10,041 nucleotides of DNA from Deltaproteobacteria bacterium (lineage in GTDB: Bacteria; Desulfobacterota_B; Binatia; UBA9968). Below, piece by piece: positions 5,988 to 10,041 of this stretch. Under the pieces are notes generated by a model. It saw nothing but the letters and a program-made list of their open reading frames with translations, searched no databases and was not told the origin of the DNA. The position numbers were made by a program, and so were the translations under genes. Position 1 is the first letter of the stretch. Every line of letters begins with the position of its first letter. The DNA lies in assembly GCA_005879255.1 (NCBI GenBank), contig VBKY01000210.1, positions 1 to 10,041 of the forward strand, read 5' to 3'.

Positions 5988-6998
5988 ATGCCGACCATCG
6001 ACGCCGACGCCCACGTAATCGAGAGCGAGCGAACATGGGATTACGTTGAAAATCCCAAATACAAACCGCAACTGACCATGCCCAATGGCGGCGGTCCGCA
6101 GCACTGGATAATCGACGGCAGGGCATTTCGGCGCGGGGTCAATGTCGACCCAACGCTGTCAGAGGCGGATCGTGAGATGCGCGATATCGGCGCCCGCTTG
6201 AGGCACATGGACGAGCTCGAGATCGATATTCAGGTTCTCTATCCGTCGCTTTTTCTTAGGCCCCTGACCTCGAAACCCGAAGTCGAGAAGGCGATCTGCC
6301 GGAGCTACAATCGGTGGCTGATCGATATTTGCAACCAATCGCACGGGCGGCTCCGCTGGATCGCGACGGTGCCAATGCTCGATATGCCCGATGCCGTGGA
6401 TGAAATCCGGTTTGCCAAAGCCAACGGCGCTTGCGGCATCTTCAGCCGCGGCCTGATCGCCGACAAGCGGCTCAGCCATCCGTTTTTTCATCCGCTCTAT
6501 GCCGAGGCTGAGGAGGCCAATCTGCCGTTCTGCGTGCACGCTTCGACGGGTAATTTCGATTGGGTCGATCTTTTCGACGGGGAAAGCGGTTTCAGCCGGT
6601 TCAAGATGCCGGTGCTTTCCGCTTTTCATTCCATCGTCCACGACGCCATCCCGCAAAAATTTCCCGCACTGCGCTTCGGCTTCATCGAAGTTCGCGCACA
6701 ATGGGTTCCTTATCTATGCGTCGAGATCGCCCGGCGCTTCGAGCGCGGCGAAGAGCAACGCGAGAAAAACATTATTCGCGATAATCATGTCTACGTGGCC
6801 TGCCAGACCGACGACGACCTGCCGTACATTCTTAAATATTCCGGCGAAGACAATATCGTAATCGGTTCCGACTACGGGCATAAGGACACGTCGGCGGAGA
6901 TCGAGGCTTTGCGCACCTTGAAACGTAAGGGCGACGTCGATCCTAAGGTGATCGATAAAATTCTCTACGACAATGCCAAGGCGTTGTATGGGTTATAG
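5988..6998 (+). CDS. Amidohydrolase family 2 (ACMSD / gamma-resorcylate decarboxylase-like) metal-dependent enzyme
   Basis: This 336-aa protein starts at ATG 5988 behind AAGGAGG (5974-5980, 7-nt spacing). It has the (beta/alpha)8 amidohydrolase-2 layout: IDADAHVIE (4-12) with candidate metal ligands D7 and H9, FCVHAST with H184, a second histidine pair H214/H218 in FHSIVHDA, the FIEVRAQWVPYL block (232-243), and IGSDYGHKD (292-300) with D295. ACMSD has an H-x-H pair at the first strand; here it is D-x-H, closer to the E-x-H of gamma-resorcylate decarboxylase. A decarboxylase or hydrolase acting on a small carboxylate or aromatic is therefore possible; the substrate is not known. No signal peptide, so cytoplasmic. 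The stop overlaps the next gene, an ABC-type binding protein, by 11 bp, which suggests co-translation and a linked role. It is paralogous to the gene at 8149-9231. Confidence 0.92.
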   Translation: MPTIDADAHVIESERTWDYVENPKYKPQLTMPNGGGPQHWIIDGRAFRRGVNVDPTLSEADREMRDIGARLRHMDELEIDIQVLYPSLFLRPLTSKPEVEKAICRSYNRWLIDICNQSHGRLRWIATVPMLDMPDAVDEIRFAKANGACGIFSRGLIADKRLSHPFFHPLYAEAEEANLPFCVHASTGNFDWVDLFDGESGFSRFKMPVLSAFHSIVHDAIPQKFPALRFGFIEVRAQWVPYLCVEIARRFERGEEQREKNIIRDNHVYVACQTDDDLPYILKYSGEDNIVIGSDYGHKDTSAEIEALRTLKRKGDVDPKVIDKILYDNAKALYGL

Positions 6999-8031
6999 AG
7001 GTGTCAGGTTTCGGGTTTCGCGTTTCGAGTCAGCCTCGAACCAGAGACAGAAGACGGACGACCGTACCGCTTCCAAGCTCATTCGCCGATTAATCGTTTC
7101 ATTCTTTCTCATTCAACTCATTCTACAGGTTCATTTGGTCCGCGCCCAGGAGAGGATCCGCATCGCACCGTCGTCGCCGGGCCTGGCGGCGTGGCCGGTG
7201 CACCTTGCCGCCAAAGAAGGTTTCTTGGCGCGCGAGGGCTTGAGCCCGGAGATCATCGTCATGCGCACCAACACCGGCATCGCCGCGCTCGTAACCGGCA
7301 GCGTCGATTTCACCACCGCGGGCGGTTCGGCGATGCGCGCAGCAGTCAATGGCGCGCCGCTCAAGATGATATTGAACGTCAATAAGAAGGCGGACCTCTG
7401 GATTCTTGTGCAAAAATCGATTCAGCGCGTCGAAGATTTGCGTGGCAAGATGATCGGCGTCGGCGGCAACTGGGGCACGCAATTTTATCAGGTTCTTGAA
7501 GCGCTCAAGCCGTCCGGCGTCGATAAAGACGTTCAACTCGTTTCCACGGGCGACGTCGCCAACGGTTATCTCTCCTTGCAGCAGGGCAGTATGCCCGCCG
7601 TTGCTCTCACGCCGCCCTACAGCATACTCGCAAAGCGGCAGGGCTATCGTGACTTGATCCACACGGGCGATGTGATCGGCGTTTCACCCACGACTGGGCT
7701 CGTCACAACTAAAGAGAAGTTGGAGCGCGAGCCGCAGATGGTTCGCCGCACGATTCGTGCCGTGATGAAAGCCGTCGACTATGCCAAGACCCACAAGCCA
7801 GAGCTGGTCCAATTTATTTCGCGACAGTACAACATGGAACGCGAGGTAGCGGACGCGGTTTACGAAGCGCTTATGGACACGCTCAATCCGACGCTCTGGC
7901 TCACGGACCAAGAAGTACAGGTCGAGCTCAACCGCATCGGCGAGCAGAGCAAAGCAAAAATCACCGCCCGCCCATCCGATGTGGCGGATTTTACGCTAAC
8001 GAAGTTAGGCACGCAGGAAATGGGACGGTAA
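6988..8031 (+). CDS. NitT/TauT-type ABC solute-binding protein (NMT1/THI5-like)
   Basis: Read from ATG 6988 this is 347 aa. The mature protein shows the NMT1/THI5-like fold: IRIAPSSPGLAAWPVHLAAKEGF (57-79), TGSVDFTTAGGSAMRAAVNG (103-122), VEDLRGKMIGVGG (148-160), and VALTPPYSILAKRQGY (205-220). The family delivers nitrate, sulfonates, aromatic acids or pyrimidine precursors to ABC importers; the ligand here is unknown. The Sec signal (LIRRLIVSFFLIQLILQVHLVRAQ, 31-54) is preceded by about 30 polar residues, unusual for this family. No ATG, GTG or TTG lies in frame between 6991 and the signal, so the start must be 6988 (weak AAGG at 6978-6981), 6973 without any ribosome site, or a rare codon such as ATT 7081. 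The extension is encoded partly by a tandem heptamer repeat. The 11-bp overlap with the amidohydrolase suggests translational coupling. No permease or ATPase follows. Confidence 0.88.
   Translation: MGYRGVRFRVSRFESASNQRQKTDDRTASKLIRRLIVSFFLIQLILQVHLVRAQERIRIAPSSPGLAAWPVHLAAKEGFLAREGLSPEIIVMRTNTGIAALVTGSVDFTTAGGSAMRAAVNGAPLKMILNVNKKADLWILVQKSIQRVEDLRGKMIGVGGNWGTQFYQVLEALKPSGVDKDVQLVSTGDVANGYLSLQQGSMPAVALTPPYSILAKRQGYRDLIHTGDVIGVSPTTGLVTTKEKLEREPQMVRRTIRAVMKAVDYAKTHKPELVQFISRQYNMEREVADAVYEALMDTLNPTLWLTDQEVQVELNRIGEQSKAKITARPSDVADFTLTKLGTQEMGR
7009..7040. repeat. Tandem heptamer TTTCGNG x3 with a small hairpin, inside the SBP N-terminal coding region
   Basis: TTTCGGG, TTTCGCG and TTTCGAG follow one another at 7009-7029. 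The last unit can pair with CTCGAA at 7035-7040 across a TCAGC loop. The repeat occupies the stretch that would normally be an intergenic spacer between the amidohydrolase stop and the SBP signal peptide, and it is read in frame as part of the odd N-terminal extension. Confidence 0.6.
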
Positions 8032-8148
8032 GATGCCAAGTGAGGAGTTTCGCTGCCACCTATCCTCGAGGGGGAGGAAGTTGCATTAAGAGTTCAGCAG
8101 TCATAAGTCACCGCGCTTCTTCAATTTGTCTTGCGATCCTATCCGTGT

Positions 8149-9231
8149 TTACAAGCTGTAAAGCCTTGCCGCGTTTTCACCCATGATTTTCGCCTTTAGG
8201 CCGTCGGAGAGATCCTTGCGCTCCATGACTTCCTCCACGGTGTGGGGGAACTTCGAATCACTGTGATTGTAGTCAGTAGCAAAGACTAATCGCTCGTCAC
8301 CGACGAATTCCGCGACGTACGGCAACATCTTTTCGTCCATCTCGAAGGCGTAAAACATTTGCCCGCTTTTCATATATTCGCTCGGCGGTTTCTTCAGCCA
8401 CGGCACCGTCGGCTGGAGAAATTCAAAGTGCTCGTCGAGCCGTTCCATCCAGTACGGTACCCAGCCGCAGCCGGCTTCCATGAAAGCGAATTTCAGGCGC
8501 GGAAATCTTTCCAATAACCCGCCGGCGACAACGCAGAGCGAAGCGATCATCTGCTCGAACGGGTGCGCCATGGCGTGCGTAAAGAAAGGGTGATCAAAGC
8601 GTTCGGTTGCCGCGGGAACGCCATCGCCGGCGCCGACATGAATGCACACCGGCACGTTAAGCCGCTCGGCTTCAGCCAAGAACGGAAACAGATCAGGATC
8701 GTCGAGGTTCTTTTTCGACGCCGATATCGGCGGGGCGGCGACCGCGACAAATTTGAGATCCTGAACGGCGCGCCGAAGCTCTTTCGTCGCTTCCGGCGGA
8801 TCTTGGATGGCGACCGCTGCGACGCCTTTGAGCCGGCGTGGATCGGCTTTGCAATAATCCGCCAGCCAGTTGTTATAGACGCGCGCAATGGCGCAAGCCA
8901 AATCCTTATCTTCGACGAAAGGCAGGCTTAAGAACGGTGATGTACCGAAAAGCACAGCCGCATCGATGCCCTCGAGATCCATGTCTTTTAGTCGCTGCAC
9001 CGGATCGATCATGCCTGTGGTTGGCTGTGGTTGACGGCTACGAGGCGCGCCTACGAAGCTGCAGCCCTTGCCCACAGGCTTTGGTGTTAACTTTCCGTCG
9101 ATCATCATAAAACTATATCCGCGGTTATCCGTGACGGGCCTTGGTGCGCGCGCGCGGTAAGGTTCTTCAAGCAAATCCGCCCACGGGATATTTTTCTCTA
9201 AAACATGTCCATCGGCATCGATAATCCGCAT
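8149..9231 (-). CDS. Amidohydrolase family 2 metal-dependent enzyme, second copy
   Basis: The chosen start is ATG 9231 (360 aa), which has GAGGAG (9244-9239) 7 nt upstream and opens directly with the first strand, MRIIDADGHVLE; an ATG at 9249 would add six residues without a ribosome site. Candidate metal ligands are D7 and H9 (D-x-H), H198 in VCIHVG, and D320 in FATDYNHSD; H219 and H223 lie in FFTHAMAHPFEQM. The MEAGCGWVPYWMERLD block (251-266) is the family's E-x-x-x-x-W-x-P signature. Cytoplasmic, with no signal peptide. It is paralogous to the protein at 5988-6998 but has a longer insert after the first strand (about residues 46-78). The upstream gene on the same strand is another ABC-type binding protein, so this is a second, mirror-image SBP/amidohydrolase module. 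Chemistry is probably decarboxylation or hydrolysis of a carboxylated ring or small acid; substrate unknown. Confidence 0.92.
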   Translation of the reverse strand: MRIIDADGHVLEKNIPWADLLEEPYRARAPRPVTDNRGYSFMMIDGKLTPKPVGKGCSFVGAPRSRQPQPTTGMIDPVQRLKDMDLEGIDAAVLFGTSPFLSLPFVEDKDLACAIARVYNNWLADYCKADPRRLKGVAAVAIQDPPEATKELRRAVQDLKFVAVAAPPISASKKNLDDPDLFPFLAEAERLNVPVCIHVGAGDGVPAATERFDHPFFTHAMAHPFEQMIASLCVVAGGLLERFPRLKFAFMEAGCGWVPYWMERLDEHFEFLQPTVPWLKKPPSEYMKSGQMFYAFEMDEKMLPYVAEFVGDERLVFATDYNHSDSKFPHTVEEVMERKDLSDGLKAKIMGENAARLYSL

Positions 9232-9304
9232 GGTGCTTCTCCTCAACAATCATGAATTTAGTTTATCAGTATCAGAAACCGACGTTGAGGCTCAACAGCA
9301 GAAC

Positions 9305-9395
9305 GATGGGTATCGCTTCGCTCCACCCATCCTACAAGAAGATTCTCTTGCCTGAAGTGTAGGGTGGGTGGAGGCGCTTTGCGCCGATACCCACC
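9305..9395. repeat. Pair of inverted palindromic GTAGGGTGGGT-type repeat units
   Basis: Two related units face each other across a 21-bp spacer: 9305-9336 read on the minus strand begins TGTAGGATGGGTGGAG, and 9358-9395 on the plus strand begins TGTAGGGTGGGTGGAG. Both end in CGATACCCAYC. Inside the right unit, GGCGC and GCGCC can pair. Units of the GTAGGGTGGG...CCCACC kind occur as dispersed intergenic repeats in many bacteria. Here the pair fills most of the 174-bp gap between the SBP and amidohydrolase genes and could form a strong RNA hairpin that reduces read-through between them. Confidence 0.65.
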
Positions 9396-9405
9396 GCTTT
9401 GACTC

Positions 9406-10041
9406 TCACCATTTCACCTGGCCGGGAAAAAGCTTCGAAGCATAGTCACGATTGACCTCGCGAATGAGCGTGTTGTCGTAGAAACGCTTCGGATCGAGCT
9501 CGGCGGCTTTCGGCACTGTCAATTGCTCGAGGACGATTCTGATCGCTTCCGGGTCAACGGTCATGTCTTTGTTCCAGACTTTGACCCCTTCCTGATAACT
9601 CTCTTCCAAAAGTTTAGTGTCGGTTATTTTGCTGCTCTGGGCGAGTATCTTATGAGCATAGGGCGGATCGTCGAGGCAGCGCTTTACGCCGTCGAGATAG
9701 CCCATCAGGAATATCTTGAGGGTGTTGGGATTCTTCTGCACGAAAGAGCGCGCCACCCCGGTGCCCGGTCCGATGATCTTGAGTCCCTTTTCGTAGTAAT
9801 CGATGATCACCGCAAATCCTTTGCTGCGCGCCATTTCGCTCTGGGGCGGCGTGACAATCAAACCATCGGCATTGCCCACGAGGAAAGTAGACAGCGCGTC
9901 AGCCGGACCTTTATGGTAAAGGAGCTTGACATCCTTGCCGATTTCCATGCCGCGCTCTTTGGCGCTTATGCGCATGGCGATTTCACCGAAGGCCCCGACA
10001 GAAGTGGTCGCCACCGACTTGCCGCGCAAGGCGTCGAACGT
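9406..10041 (-). CDS. NitT/TauT-type ABC solute-binding protein, 5' end beyond the window
   Basis: The frame is open to the right edge, giving 211 C-terminal residues beginning TFDALRGKSVATTSVG; the TTG at 10029 lies inside this conserved block and is not a start. F-x-x-L-R-G-K-x-V is the second-lobe entry of NMT1/THI5-like binding proteins, matching VEDLRGKMIGVGG in the SBP at 6988-8031. The block LIVTPPQSEMARSKGFAVI parallels VALTPPYSILAKRQGY of that protein, so the two are paralogues. The missing part would carry the signal peptide and first lobe. On the minus strand it lies upstream of the amidohydrolase at 8149-9231, separated by 174 bp that hold the palindromic repeat pair; they may form one transcription unit. 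Ligand unknown. Confidence 0.88.
   Translation of the reverse strand, partial: TFDALRGKSVATTSVGAFGEIAMRISAKERGMEIGKDVKLLYHKGPADALSTFLVGNADGLIVTPPQSEMARSKGFAVIIDYYEKGLKIIGPGTGVARSFVQKNPNTLKIFLMGYLDGVKRCLDDPPYAHKILAQSSKITDTKLLEESYQEGVKVWNKDMTVDPEAIRIVLEQLTVPKAAELDPKRFYDNTLIREVNRDYASKLFPGQVKW

Noticed and set aside
8032..8148. Small ORF (MPSEEFRCHLSS..., 18 codons from 8033) and possible terminator between the convergent SBP and amidohydrolase genes
   Set aside because: No ribosome site of its own and no protein-like features; I see no convincing hairpin with a T-run in this gap.

Overview
The window is a chromosomal stretch of a moderately GC-rich, free-living bacterium. It contains no rRNA, tRNA, CRISPR array, phage gene or recognisable transposase. 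Periplasmic solute-binding proteins and amidohydrolase-2 enzymes of these kinds are abundant in uncultured soil and sediment lineages such as Binatota-like deltaproteobacteria, Rokubacteria and Tectomicrobia. That placement is an inference from gene content, not something the sequence proves. All eight full-length or nearly full-length genes have plausible start sites and family assignments; only the 34-codon tail at the left edge is unrecognised.

Layout. (1) 1-107: C-terminal end of an unidentified plus-strand gene. (2) 125-868 (-): Tat-signal isochorismatase-fold protein with substituted catalytic positions and a strong internal start. It diverges across a 191-bp region with two perfect CTCGAG-centred palindromes from (3) 1060-2082 (+), an extracellular solute-binding protein (SBP). 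(4) 2119-3102 (-): a paralogous SBP, tail to tail with the previous one. (5) 3315-4937 (+): a full-length class I [4Fe-4S] fumarase very similar to enterobacterial FumA, with its own promoter candidate. (6) 4938-5119: a nested inverted-repeat element containing octamer tandem arrays, starting at the base after the fumarase stop. (7) 5162-5755 (-): a small lipoprotein with a duplicated beta-rich DUF5666-like domain. (8) 5988-6998 (+) amidohydrolase 2, overlapping by 11 bp (9) 6988-8031 (+), a NitT/TauT-type SBP. (10) 8149-9231 (-): a second amidohydrolase 2, preceded in its transcription direction by a palindromic repeat pair and then by (11) 9406-10041 (-), a second NitT/TauT-type SBP that runs off the window.

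How it fits together. The right half holds two [SBP + amidohydrolase-2] modules facing each other; the left half holds two SBPs of another family facing each other. There are four SBPs in 10 kb and no ABC permease or ATPase, so the SBPs either share a transporter encoded elsewhere or act as orphan binding or sensing proteins. A reasonable but unproven reading is that each SBP/amidohydrolase module captures and then decarboxylates or hydrolyses a small carboxylate or aromatic compound. The fumarase and the lipoprotein look like separate transcription units. The least ordinary features are the repeat elements at 4938-5119 and 9305-9395, the repeat-derived N-terminus of the SBP at 6988, the altered isochorismatase active site with two possible starts, and the mirrored SBP/amidohydrolase modules.
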